From positions 28,107-70,012 of the forward strand of contig JAFLRX010000010.1 of assembly GCA_022511265.1 (NCBI GenBank): a stretch of DNA of 41,906 nt, in the 5' to 3' direction. The notes beneath the pieces are model-generated. The model was not told where the DNA came from and ran no database searches. It saw nothing but the letters and a program-made list of their open reading frames with translations. The stretch is from Eubacterium sp. Lineage in GTDB: Bacteria > Bacillota > Clostridia > Oscillospirales > Ruminococcaceae. The stretch's first letter is position 1, and every line of letters starts with the position of its first letter. The translations under genes and the position numbers were made by a program. Below, piece after piece: positions 34,965 through 41,906 of this stretch.

Positions 34965-34994
34965 ATCCCCTCCGGTAATTTAACGGGAGGGGAT
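34965..34994 (-). terminator. Probable hairpin terminator of the XRE regulator gene
   Basis: A 9-bp stem (atcccctcc/ggaggggat) with a 12-nt loop lies just after the regulator stop. No clear T-tract follows on the minus strand. Confidence 0.5.
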
Positions 34995-35003
34995 TTATAA
35001 TGT

Positions 35004-35330
35004 CTATTTTCTTAAATCTTTGATTACAAGTGAAATGTTTTTGAGCTCTTTAGGAGAAAGCGCCTTTAGGTCGCTGATTACATCACTTAGCTCTTTGGGG
35101 ACTTCACTGTCTGTGTCAAAGAATTCCATAGGAGTTATATCAAGATACTGACAGATATAAAAGAATGTTGCCATAGACGGAAGATTGTTTTTGTTTTCTA
35201 TATTGTTAATATATCCTGCGCTTTGACCGAGCGACAAGCTCATGTCACGGGCAGATACGCCTTTCTGTGTTCTTAATTGCGCCAGCCGCTGAGCAAGAAA
35301 ATTTTCCCAATCCAAATAAGTCACCACCAT
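35004..35330 (-). CDS. XRE-family HTH transcriptional regulator
   Basis: A 108-aa protein with an N-terminal helix-turn-helix (about 12-68; MSLSLGQSAGYINNIENKN is the recognition region) and a short C-terminal helical part (about 75-108). It is divergent from a broken SLOG gene, with an inverted repeat exactly in the shared promoter region, so it probably represses that gene and itself. The locus is more AT-rich than its surroundings, suggesting acquisition by transfer. Confidence 0.88.
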   Translation of the reverse strand: MVVTYLDWENFLAQRLAQLRTQKGVSARDMSLSLGQSAGYINNIENKNNLPSMATFFYICQYLDITPMEFFDTDSEVPKELSDVISDLKALSPKELKNISLVIKDLRK

Positions 35331-35420
35331 ACATAGTCTTTATATAATTGTACAATACAAAAATTTATTTTTATTCATTTATACTAGTAATATTTGTTGA
35401 CATATCCTGTTTGACTATGT
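35331..35420. promoter_or_regulatory. Divergent control region with inverted repeat ACATAGTC/GACTATGT
   Basis: ACATAGTC (35331-35338) directly abuts the regulator start, and its exact reverse complement GACTATGT (35413-35420) overlaps the first base of the -10 of the opposite promoter. Placement over both start regions fits operators of the XRE protein. Confidence 0.5.
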
Positions 35421-35425
35421 ATAAT
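35397..35425 (+). promoter_or_regulatory. Perfect-consensus SigA promoter of the SLOG gene
   Basis: TTGACA (35397-35402), 17-bp spacer, TATAAT (35420-35425). Such a strong promoter with an overlapping operator suggests tight repression. Confidence 0.8.
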
Positions 35426-35467
35426 TATATTAAATATCAGATTTAACTATAAAGGCGGTGTATAACC

Positions 35468-35940
35468 ATGTCAATAAAATCTTGTGCTTTTATCGGGCAA
35501 CGTAAAGTCGAATACACCCAACATCTTAAGGATCTTTTGCAGTTTACATTGGAATTTCTGATAGATGACGGCATAACAGAATTTTATTCCTGCGGTGAGC
35601 CGGGCGGGATATATTTTGTGCGGCAATGGTGATAAAGCTGCGCGAAAAATATCCACATATACAGCTGCATATGCTGCTCCCCTGCTCAAAGGATAAACAG
35701 ACCGCAGGATGGTGGAGCTGCGAAAAAGAGCATTATTATCGGATAATTAACCATGCAGACAGTGTGGAATATGTCTCAGACCGCTATCGTATCGGTTGTA
35801 TAAAAAAGCGAAATGCCCGCCTTATAGAGCTGGCGAGCATATACGTTTGCTATTATGATGAAGACCGCACAGGCGGTCGAACAGAGCATATCATGCGAAT
35901 GGTACGAAGAAACGGCTTGCATATCTTTAATCATATGTAA
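35468..35940 (+). pseudogene. SLOG/DUF1273-type protein gene broken by a one-base deletion
   Basis: The ATG at 35468 (after AAAGGCGG) reads MSIKSCAFIGQRKVEY and on to ITEFYSCG, typical of the DUF1273/YpsA-like SLOG family (compare CxFTGHR). It then shifts frame at about 35597. The -1 frame continues with AGRDIFCAAMVIKLREKYP and ends RTGGRTEHIMRMVRRNGLHI at 35940, the family's C-terminal pattern. Restoring one G (GGTGGAGCC instead of GGTGAGCC) gives CGGAGRD, the expected nucleotide-binding turn, and a protein of about 157 residues. SLOG proteins bind nucleotide-like ligands and often occur in stress or defence contexts. Sequencing error is possible. Confidence 0.72.
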
Positions 35941-35971
35941 AACCCCTCTCGCAAATGCGGGAGGGGTTTAA
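35939..35971. terminator. Bidirectional terminator between the SLOG gene and rpsA
   Basis: A 13-bp stem (35941-35968, one G-U pair, aacccctc at its base) with T-rich sequence on the + side, placed between convergent genes. Confidence 0.8.
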
Positions 35972-35975
35972 CTTT

Positions 35976-38174
35976 TTATTCTTCAGTTGCTTCTTCTGCG
36001 GGAGCCTCCTCAACAGGAGCTTCTTCCTTCTTCTTGCGGGTGCGCTTGGGCTTGGGTGCCTCTTCTTCGGCAGCCTCAGCAGCTTCCTCCGCGGGAGCCT
36101 CTTCAGCGGGAGCTTCCTCTTCCTTTTTCTTGCGGGTACGCTTGGGCTTGGGCGCTTCTTCCTCAGCAACCTCTGCGGGAGCTTCTTCTACAGCAGCTTC
36201 CTCTGCAGCCTCTTCCTCGGGAGCGTCCTCAACGGGGGCGTCCTCCAGCAGTACGCGGATAGACAGGCTTATGCGGTTAGCTTCGCTGTTTATCTCGATT
36301 ATCTTAACCTTTACCTCGTCGCCTACCGTAAGTACCTGTGCAACGTTGTTGATTCTCTCATTGGATACCTGAGAGATATGGATAAGACCGTCAACACCGG
36401 GGATAATCTGAGCGAACGCGCCGAACGGAGTGATGCTTACTACCTTGGCGTCAATCACGTCGCCCTCGGCATATTCCTGCTCGAACTTGAGCCACGGGTT
36501 GTCCTCGTCCTTCTTGCAGCCGAGCGATACTCTCTTCTTGTCGGGGTCGAAGCTCTTTACGAATACATCCAGCTTGTCGCCGATGTTTACTATCTCCTTG
36601 GGATGCTTGATACGGCTCCAGGTAAGCTCGCTGGAATGAACCATACCGTCCACTCCGCCGAGGTCTACGAATACGCCGTAGCTCTCAATGGACTTAACTT
36701 CGCCGGTGAACTTCTGTCCAACCTCGATGTTCTCCCAGAATGCGGCTCTCTTGGCGTCTCTTTCTTCCTTGTTTACCATTCTGATAGAGCCGACTACTCT
36801 GCCTCTTGCCTCGGTCACCTCAATAACCTTGAAACGAACCTTGGTCTTGAGCAGGTTGTCCAGCTTGCCTTCTCTCGGTACGCCGGTCTGAGACGCGGGG
36901 ATAAATACTCTCGTGCCGTTTGCCGCAACGATTATGCCGCCCTTTACCACAGCGGTAACGTCGCCCTCTACAGTCTCGTTCGCCTCCATAGCGGCGGACA
37001 TCTTCTCAACGCCCAGTACGCTGTCAACTCTCTTCTTGGAAAGAGTAACAACACCCTCTGCGTCGTTGATAGAGGTAACTATAGCGTCTATCTCGTCGCC
37101 TACCTTAACAACGTCCTCAGGCTTGTCGTTGGGGTTCTGCGACAGCTCGTCTGCCGGTATATAGCCGGAATGCTTGGTGCCGAGGTCAACAACCGCTTCA
37201 TTGCTGTTGACAGCCACGACATATGCCTTGACCCTGTTCCCTATATATACTTTTTTGAAGGTCTTGTCGACCTCCGCCATGAAGTCAATGTCTTCATCTT
37301 TGATGATTTCGCTCATAATACTATGAACCTCCTTTATTATGTAGGCGGGGGTGGATGCCCCTGCCGTAATGCCGATATTGCGTGTGCCGCCGCCTTTTTC
37401 CTCGGTCAGCAGCAGCCGCACAGCGGCTTTATCAATATCACTGCCGCGCTGCACGAATAAAACGGGACAGTGTTTTTGACATATCTGCGCCAGCTTTTGT
37501 GTGTTGCTGGAGTTTTTTCCGCCCGCCACTATCATAAGCGACGCCTCGGCGGACAGCCTTTCCGCCTCTTCCTGACGTTCAGCCGTTGCACTACATATTG
37601 TATCAAAAATACTTATATTTGTATAGTGTTTTCTTGCGATTTCTTGAAAAGATTTCCACTTTGCTGAATTAAATGTGGTCTGGGCAACCATTGTTAGTGC
37701 ATTTTGCCCAACAGTTTTCATCTGTTTCAGCAGGTCTTCAAGCTCGTCCGCGCTTTGTACGGCGGTGACCTTACCGGGGTCGGAACAATGTCCGATTATC
37801 CCTTCTACCTCGGGGTGGGCCGCGTCTCCCGCGATGATAACGTACCCCTCCGCCTTTGCCACGATACCGTGTATCTTCTTGACGAACGGGCAGGTCGCGT
37901 CAATATAGGGATAGCCCTTTTCTTCTATATAATCGGTCACCCTTGCGGGGACGCCGTGCGAGCGTATAATCAATGTGCCTTTCGCCCCGTCCGGGCTGTC
38001 GGCGGTCATTATGCCGAGACCGTTCAGCCGGGCTATCTCCGCCTCGTTGTGTATCAGCGGACCGAGTGTGGTACAACCGCCGTGCTTGGCAGCCTCTTTT
38101 TCGGCTATCTCCACCGCGCGCCTTACGCCGAAGCAAAAGCCCGCGGTCTTTGCAACCTTTATCTCAAAGCTCAT
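35976..38174 (-). CDS. ispH-rpsA: Fusion: HMBPP reductase (IspH) and ribosomal protein S1
   Basis: A single 732-aa frame. Residues 1-290 are IspH, the [4Fe-4S] enzyme making IPP/DMAPP in the MEP pathway: cluster cysteines Cys14 (GFCFGV), Cys95 (DATCPFV) and Cys194 (DTICSAT), with SHG (72-74) and TTF (166-168). Residues 308-640 hold four S1 RNA-binding domains (about 308-380, 400-467, 484-554, 569-640). The tail (645-732) is Glu/Ala-rich with two copies of EEEAPKPKRTRKKKEE (about 671-686 and 703-717). The fusion is known from many Clostridia. Gene order cmk-plsC-ispH-rpsA, with plsC overlapping by four bases. Confidence 0.95.
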   Translation of the reverse strand: MSFEIKVAKTAGFCFGVRRAVEIAEKEAAKHGGCTTLGPLIHNEAEIARLNGLGIMTADSPDGAKGTLIIRSHGVPARVTDYIEEKGYPYIDATCPFVKKIHGIVAKAEGYVIIAGDAAHPEVEGIIGHCSDPGKVTAVQSADELEDLLKQMKTVGQNALTMVAQTTFNSAKWKSFQEIARKHYTNISIFDTICSATAERQEEAERLSAEASLMIVAGGKNSSNTQKLAQICQKHCPVLFVQRGSDIDKAAVRLLLTEEKGGGTRNIGITAGASTPAYIIKEVHSIMSEIIKDEDIDFMAEVDKTFKKVYIGNRVKAYVVAVNSNEAVVDLGTKHSGYIPADELSQNPNDKPEDVVKVGDEIDAIVTSINDAEGVVTLSKKRVDSVLGVEKMSAAMEANETVEGDVTAVVKGGIIVAANGTRVFIPASQTGVPREGKLDNLLKTKVRFKVIEVTEARGRVVGSIRMVNKEERDAKRAAFWENIEVGQKFTGEVKSIESYGVFVDLGGVDGMVHSSELTWSRIKHPKEIVNIGDKLDVFVKSFDPDKKRVSLGCKKDEDNPWLKFEQEYAEGDVIDAKVVSITPFGAFAQIIPGVDGLIHISQVSNERINNVAQVLTVGDEVKVKIIEINSEANRISLSIRVLLEDAPVEDAPEEEAAEEAAVEEAPAEVAEEEAPKPKRTRKKKEEEAPAEEAPAEEAAEAAEEEAPKPKRTRKKKEEAPVEEAPAEEATEE

Positions 38175-38842
38175 TGCTCAGTTTTAGTTTCTTTCTCGGC
38201 CTTGGGCTTGTACTGTATCGGCAACGGCTCGCCGTACTCGCTCATACCGTCCATCAGCTGTTTGATGTTGTTTATGATAAGATCGGATACTCGTCTCAGC
38301 TCTGCCCTGTCGTCGCTTTTCAGCTGTATCTCCTCGGCGGGTATCATCTTGCCGACCGAGATATACGCCCTGCGGCGAAAGCCCTTTTTGCCGTATTTTA
38401 TGCACATCGGCAGCACTGGCGCACCGGTCATGCCTGCGATTACGGCTATGCCGGATTTCGCCCTGCCGATATTGCCGTCCTTAGAGCGGGTGCCCTCCGG
38501 AAATATAACAAACGCGCGTCCGTCCTTCAGATCAGCCACCGCGTGGTCTATCGCGGAATTATCCCCCGCGCCGCGCACCACCGGAAACGCGCCGCAGCGT
38601 CTTATTAGCCACGCGAACAGCTTGTTTTTCTCAAACAGCTCGGACTTTGCCATAAAGGAAAATCTCGCGCGGTTTACTGCCGCGATAAGCGGCGGGTCGC
38701 TGTATTCCTGATGATTGCAGGCTATTATATAGCCGCCCTTTATCTTATGCTTGTACGGGCGGTTTTCCCCGCCGATAACGGTTATGCGGTGCTTGATATG
38801 CATACCCATCCAGACGAACTTGCGGAAAAACTCGTATACCAT
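38171..38842 (-). CDS. plsC: 1-acyl-sn-glycerol-3-phosphate acyltransferase
   Basis: A 223-aa membrane-associated acyltransferase that makes phosphatidic acid. Motif I NHQEYSDPP supplies the catalytic His44 and Asp49; motif III is FPEGTRSKDG (115-124). ATG 38842 is within the cmk stop; a GTG one codon earlier (38845) is equally possible. The C-terminal tail is Lys/Glu-rich. It lies between cmk and the IspH-S1 fusion, overlapping both, so the three are translated as a unit. Confidence 0.92.
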   Translation of the reverse strand: MVYEFFRKFVWMGMHIKHRITVIGGENRPYKHKIKGGYIIACNHQEYSDPPLIAAVNRARFSFMAKSELFEKNKLFAWLIRRCGAFPVVRGAGDNSAIDHAVADLKDGRAFVIFPEGTRSKDGNIGRAKSGIAVIAGMTGAPVLPMCIKYGKKGFRRRAYISVGKMIPAEEIQLKSDDRAELRRVSDLIINNIKQLMDGMSEYGEPLPIQYKPKAEKETKTEQ

Positions 38843-39513
38843 CACATGCCCGCCTTGCTCTTGATTATATTTTCGATAAGCGTTACCGAGCCGTCAAAAT
38901 CCAGCTCTGACGTGTCCGCCAATACCGCGTCCTCCGCCTGCTTTAACGGGGCGGTCTCGCGGTGCATATCGTTATAGTCTCTTTGTCTCAGGTCAGCCAG
39001 CACATCCTCGTACTTTACGACCTTGCCCTTTGCGACAAGCTCGTCATAGCGGCGCTTTGCCCTTATCTCATCGCCCGCGGTGAGGTATATTTTTACCTCT
39101 GCGTCAGGCAATACCACCGTGCCGATGTCACGCCCGTCCATAATTACGTTGTTATTGTCGGCAAAGCCGCGCTGTAAGTCCAGCAAGAACGCCCTTACCG
39201 CCGGTATCGCGGAGACGTCGGACGCCGCCATGCTTATCTCCGGCAGCCTTATTTCCTCGGAAACATCAGCGCCGTTGAGGATAATATGCTGTGTGCCGTC
39301 CTGCAATGTTATCTCTATCTTTATCTGTGAGAGCGCGTCCTCTACCGCCGCACCGTCTCTTGTGCCGATGCCGTTGCGCACACAGTACAGACCTATGCCG
39401 CGGTACATCGCGCCTGTGTCAACGTATATAAAGCCGAGACGATTTGCGCATTCCTTGGCGATGGTGCTTTTGCCCGCGCCTACCGGTCCGTCGATAGCAA
39501 CAGCAATGCTCAT
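38842..39513 (-). CDS. cmk: Cytidylate kinase
   Basis: A 223-aa protein phosphorylating CMP and dCMP. P-loop GPVGAGKST (9-17), YVDTGAMYRG (30-39), MDGRDIGT (124-131) and RRYDEL are the CMK signature. GGGAGAG precedes ATG. First gene of the cmk-plsC-ispH/rpsA operon. Confidence 0.96.
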   Translation of the reverse strand: MSIAVAIDGPVGAGKSTIAKECANRLGFIYVDTGAMYRGIGLYCVRNGIGTRDGAAVEDALSQIKIEITLQDGTQHIILNGADVSEEIRLPEISMAASDVSAIPAVRAFLLDLQRGFADNNNVIMDGRDIGTVVLPDAEVKIYLTAGDEIRAKRRYDELVAKGKVVKYEDVLADLRQRDYNDMHRETAPLKQAEDAVLADTSELDFDGSVTLIENIIKSKAGM

Positions 39514-39549
39514 GACGCTCTCTCCCTTCTGAAATTACTAGTTAATGAT

Positions 39550-39578
39550 ATTATATCATAAACAAAAAAATTTTGCAA
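39550..39578 (-). promoter_or_regulatory. Probable SigA promoter of cmk-plsC-ispH/rpsA
   Basis: Minus strand: TTGCAA (39573-39578), 17-bp spacer, TATAAT (39550-39555), 36 bp before the start. Confidence 0.7.
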
Positions 39579-39698
39579 CTGATTTTAGGTAAAAATTGTG
39601 TGAAAATATTTTACAGAATATGGTTATTTTTCCCAACGCATTTATTACGGCGGCTGCACATATATTTAACAAACGGACATGAAAGGACGGACAGGTTT

Positions 39699-40091
39699 AT
39701 GATAAAGCAAAGCAGCAGCAGACTTATGTTAAGGCGGTTTATGCCGCTGATAAAGGGCGCGGCGGCGGGGCTGTGCGCACTGATAGCGCTGACGCTGCTG
39801 TCGGCGGTGTGCTATAATATCGCGGGCGCGCCGGAGGGTACGGACGTTATACTCGCCTATATCACCGCAGGGCTTGCGGCGGGCATCGGCGGTATGTTCT
39901 GCGCCGCCGCCAACGGCAGAGACGGTCTGCTGTGGGGCGCACTGGCGGGGCTGGAGCTGTTTGTGATATTCCTCGCGGGGGCGATTATAAGCCAGAGCTT
40001 TGAGGGCGGCGCGCTGATCGGCAAGCTGCTGCTGTGTGTGATATGTGCGGCAATCGGCGGGGTAATTGGCGTAAATAAATTTGCAAAATAA
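39699..40091 (+). CDS. TIGR04086-type four-helix membrane protein
   Basis: A 130-aa protein with a basic N-terminus (RLMLRRFMPLIKG) and four hydrophobic segments (about 15-37, 48-66, 75-97, 105-123) rich in Ala and Gly. Size, layout and position beside the SCIFF locus fit the TIGR04086 (YrzE-like) family found near SCIFF in Clostridia. The start is ATG 39699 after GAAAGGACGGACAGG; the longer frame to 39573 overlaps the cmk promoter. Role unknown. Confidence 0.72.
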   Translation: MIKQSSSRLMLRRFMPLIKGAAAGLCALIALTLLSAVCYNIAGAPEGTDVILAYITAGLAAGIGGMFCAAANGRDGLLWGALAGLELFVIFLAGAIISQSFEGGALIGKLLLCVICAAIGGVIGVNKFAK

Positions 40092-40120
40092 AAAATCAGC
40101 CCGAAAGGGCTGACTTTTTT
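40091..40120. terminator. Bidirectional terminator between TIGR04086 gene and scfB
   Basis: A 7-bp stem tcagccc/gggctga with a GAAA tetraloop, A-tract before and T6 after, between convergent stops. Confidence 0.85.
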
Positions 40121-41471
40121 ATTCAATACTCGCTAACGCTATAGCACATTCTATTCTCTTTTTCTGCATCTCGCAGGCGAGCTTGTGGGGCTTTCTTATA
40201 TCCCCCTCGTAGATAAAGCTGTTGGCGTTGCAGCCGCCGCTGCAATAAAATCTTGCCCAGCAGTCGCCGCACTGCTCTTTGCTGTAGACGTGCAGCTTGG
40301 CGAACTTATTCTTTATCTCCTGCGACAGCTCATCGGTAAAGATGCTGCCCATGCGCCATTCTTCAATTCCTACAAACTGATGGCAGGGATAAATATCCCC
40401 GTCGGGCGTTATCGCCACATACTCGTTGCCGCAGCCGCAGCCGCGCAGCCGCTTGATCACGCAGGGGCCTTGGTTAAGGTCCACCATGAAGTGGAAGAAG
40501 TTGAACTTTCTGTCCTTATTTATCTTCTGCTCTTCCATTATCCTTTCAAGGCGGTCGTATTCGTCAAATATTCTCGGCAGGTCGGCTTCGGTTATAGCGT
40601 ACGGCAATGACGGGTCAGCTACCACCGGCTCGACCGACAGCTGCTCGAAGCCCAGCGAATTGATATGCAGCACATCCTCGGCAAAGTCAAGGTTGTACTT
40701 GGTGAAAGTGCCGCGCACATAATAGTCTTTATCTCCCCTGCCGTCTACCAGCTTTTTGTATTTCGGGACGATGACGTCATAGCTGCCCTTACCGTTTACA
40801 CAGGGGCGGATATTATCGTTGACCTCTTTGCGTCCGTCCAGCGACAGCACGCAGTTGGACATCTCCTTATTGATAAAGTCGATCTTTTCATCGTCCAGCA
40901 GTATGCCGTTGGTGGTGATGGTAAAGCGGAAATTCTTGTTATGCTGCTTTTCTATGCCGCGGGCGTATTTTACCGTCTCGACAACGGTGTCCCACGCCAT
41001 CAGCGGCTCGCCGCCGAAAAAGTCAACCTCAAGATTTACGCGGTTGGCTGAATGTGCAATAAGATAATCCATCGCGCGCTTGCCTGTCTCGGGGGACATC
41101 AGCATACGGTCGCCGCCGAAGTCGCCGGTCTGCGCAAAGCAATATTTACAGCGCAGGTTGCAGTCATGCGAGACATGCAGGCACATCGCCTTTATCGGGG
41201 CATTCAGCGCCATATCCGCATACTGTGCGTAGTCGTCCTCGGTGAACAGCATACCCGCCTCGTGCAGCTCTTTCAGCTCGAGATAGCATTCGTTCAGCTC
41301 GTCGGCAAGATACTGGGGCAGCTTGTCGATAACCTCCGCGGGACAAGCATCCGCAAAGGGCGGCTTGATGTAGTCCAGCAGGTCGTAGGTAAGCACATCT
41401 ACCTCATGCACGCCGCCGCTGCATACGTCCAGCACGATATAGCGTCCGTTTTGCTCAAATTTATGTATCAT
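40119..41471 (-). CDS. scfB: SCIFF maturase: radical SAM thioether-forming enzyme with SPASM domain
   Basis: A 450-aa enzyme that crosslinks Cys thiols of the SCIFF precursor to backbone carbons (ranthipeptide maturation). Residues 1-85 form the peptide-recognition RRE domain. The radical SAM cluster motif is CNLRCKYC (Cys104, Cys108, Cys111), followed by FFGGEPL. The SPASM region supplies auxiliary-cluster cysteines in RGCGCGNE, YPCHQF and CGDCWARFYCSGGC. The precursor gene lies 70 bp upstream on the same strand with a terminator-like hairpin between. AAAAGGAAAA precedes ATG. Confidence 0.96.
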   Translation of the reverse strand: MIHKFEQNGRYIVLDVCSGGVHEVDVLTYDLLDYIKPPFADACPAEVIDKLPQYLADELNECYLELKELHEAGMLFTEDDYAQYADMALNAPIKAMCLHVSHDCNLRCKYCFAQTGDFGGDRMLMSPETGKRAMDYLIAHSANRVNLEVDFFGGEPLMAWDTVVETVKYARGIEKQHNKNFRFTITTNGILLDDEKIDFINKEMSNCVLSLDGRKEVNDNIRPCVNGKGSYDVIVPKYKKLVDGRGDKDYYVRGTFTKYNLDFAEDVLHINSLGFEQLSVEPVVADPSLPYAITEADLPRIFDEYDRLERIMEEQKINKDRKFNFFHFMVDLNQGPCVIKRLRGCGCGNEYVAITPDGDIYPCHQFVGIEEWRMGSIFTDELSQEIKNKFAKLHVYSKEQCGDCWARFYCSGGCNANSFIYEGDIRKPHKLACEMQKKRIECAIALASIE

Positions 41472-41492
41472 AAAAATTTTCCTTTTCAGAAT

Positions 41493-41518
41493 TAAAAGCT
41501 CCCGAAAAGGAGCTTTTA
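41493..41518 (-). terminator. Hairpin between scfA and scfB (attenuating terminator)
   Basis: A perfect 10-bp stem taaaagctcc/ggagctttta with loop cgaaaa. On the minus strand it ends in TTTTAATT, so part of the transcripts should stop here, giving more precursor than maturase. Confidence 0.75.
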
Positions 41519-41541
41519 GAATTGGTATTGCCTTTATTCTC

Positions 41542-41685
41542 TTACTTTACAGCCTCGCACTTCTGGTTAGCAACCGTGCAGCTGGTCTTGCAAGCCGACT
41601 GGCAAGAGGTCTGGCACTTTCCGCAGCCGCCCTTTTCAGCAGTCTGCTTTAAGTTAGCCTTGTTTACAGTCTTGATATGCTTCAT
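41542..41685 (-). CDS. scfA: SCIFF ranthipeptide precursor (six cysteines in forty-five residues)
   Basis: A 47-aa peptide, too short for most gene callers. It starts MKHIKTVNKANLKQT, the near-invariant SCIFF leader recognised by ScfB, and then has six Cys at 21, 24, 28, 32, 36 and 43 (GGCGKCQTSCQSACKTSC and later QKCE). The Thr/Ser/Ala residues after each Cys are crosslink acceptors in studied members. RBS GGAGGTG is strong, and a SigA-type promoter lies about 40 bp upstream. SCIFF peptides are almost universal in Clostridia; their role is thought to be signalling rather than killing, but is not settled. Confidence 0.97.
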   Translation of the reverse strand: MKHIKTVNKANLKQTAEKGGCGKCQTSCQSACKTSCTVANQKCEAVK

Positions 41686-41724
41686 AAAAACACCTCCGTA
41701 TCAGTTGTTTTTCTGATTTATATA

Positions 41725-41753
41725 ATTGTAGCATATATTAAAAATTTTTTCAA
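41725..41753 (-). promoter_or_regulatory. SigA promoter of scfA
   Basis: Minus strand: TTGAAA (41748-41753), 17-bp spacer, TACAAT (41725-41730). Confidence 0.75.
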
Positions 41754-41831
41754 TACCCTTTTTGAAAAAATTTTGATTATTGCGAGTCGGTATTTGCGGA
41801 GAGGATAAGTGTTGATTTCTGTAGAGCCTGC

Positions 41832-41906
41832 TATACTAATACCAATCTTAGGTGCATTTATCTGAAAGGACACCGAAAGGGAGGGAAGGAATCCCTCTGG
41901 GACGGG
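41832..41906 (+). other. Start of a structured leader RNA, truncated by the window edge
   Basis: A TATACT (41832-41837) with a weak TTGATT 14 bp upstream is followed by AGGTGC (41850-41855), CTGAAAGG, CACCGAAAGG, a 6-bp hairpin gaggga/tccctc (41881-41897) and TGGGAC at the edge. The order AGGUGC ... CUGAAAGG ... CCGAA-hairpin-UGGG resembles parts of the lysine (L-box) riboswitch, but its P2 arm is missing. No coding start is visible before the edge. Confidence 0.35.

Noticed and set aside
35004-35940. Prophage or toxin-antitoxin remnant
   Set aside because: Only an XRE regulator and a SLOG-type gene are present; no integrase, att-like repeats, toxin fold or phage genes flank them.
35955-37460. 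501-codon plus-strand ORF opposite ispH-rpsA
   Set aside because: It is the shadow of the S1 repeats and the low-complexity tail; the minus frame has full domain matches. No ribosome binding site and a Leu/Ser-rich nonsense composition.
41850-41906. Cobalamin riboswitch
   Set aside because: AAAGGGA and GGUGC occur, but the order and the GGUGAAAxUCC box do not match; GGAAUCCC forms part of a simple hairpin instead.

Overview
The window looks like chromosomal DNA of an anaerobic Firmicute of class Clostridia, most likely Oscillospiraceae/Ruminococcaceae. The support is the IspH-ribosomal protein S1 fusion, the SCIFF peptide with its radical SAM maturase, a TIGR04086-type membrane protein, Rnf subunits, a SpoIIQ-like LytM protein and SigA-type promoters with 17-bp spacing. 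Apart from a small AT-rich insert near 35 kb there is no prophage, transposase, CRISPR array or RNA gene that I can support. Coding density is high and most genes sit in short operons closed by strong hairpin terminators.

Layout. 0-2 kb: 3' part of an acidic, Glu/Pro/Ala-rich protein of unknown function, then a terminator-flanked inverted-repeat element. 2-3.9 kb: a G5/3D-domain cell-wall protein (minus strand) whose upstream region carries a consensus promoter and four WalR-like hexamers. 3.9-5.6 kb: VTC-domain protein, small coiled coil and DUF4956 membrane protein. 5.8-11.7 kb: polyamine genes (speD, a PLP basic amino acid decarboxylase, speE), two CPBP membrane proteases and a frameshifted small membrane-anchored gene. 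11.8-18.5 kb: a divergent YjbQ, a CsbB-like glycosyltransferase plus YfhO, coaX and gltX. 18.5-23.5 kb (minus): yajC, a putative glycoside hydrolase, an incomplete Rnf set (A, E, D only) and rpe. 23.7-24.4 kb: a SpoIIQ/M23-like protein. 24.4-32.6 kb (minus): a complete F1Fo ATP synthase operon with atpZ and atpI, an unknown anchored protein at its head and an unannotated 40-residue membrane ORF between atpA and atpG. 32.8-34.8 kb: D-Ala-D-Ala carboxypeptidase and rlmH. 35.0-35.9 kb: XRE regulator divergent from a frameshifted SLOG/DUF1273 gene. 36-39.5 kb (minus): cmk-plsC-ispH/rpsA. 39.7-41.7 kb: TIGR04086 protein, then SCIFF (scfA) and its maturase scfB. The right edge holds the start of a structured leader.

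How it fits together. The content is mostly housekeeping: energy coupling, cell envelope, polyamines, translation. The most interesting points are: (1) an Rnf D-E-A module without C, G or B, whose RnfD has Val where the FMN-accepting Thr of the SGAT motif is expected; (2) an ATP synthase c subunit with two carboxylates (Glu31 and Glu64), the arrangement known from the Na+-coupled Fusobacterium nucleatum rotor; (3) four phased WalR-like hexamers near a cell-wall gene; (4) a dispersed TTAGTGAATAGTGAA repeat that in all four cases directly abuts a terminator; (5) the hidden 40-aa ORF in the atp operon, with a hairpin between its Shine-Dalgarno and start; (6) two genes broken by single-base frameshifts.
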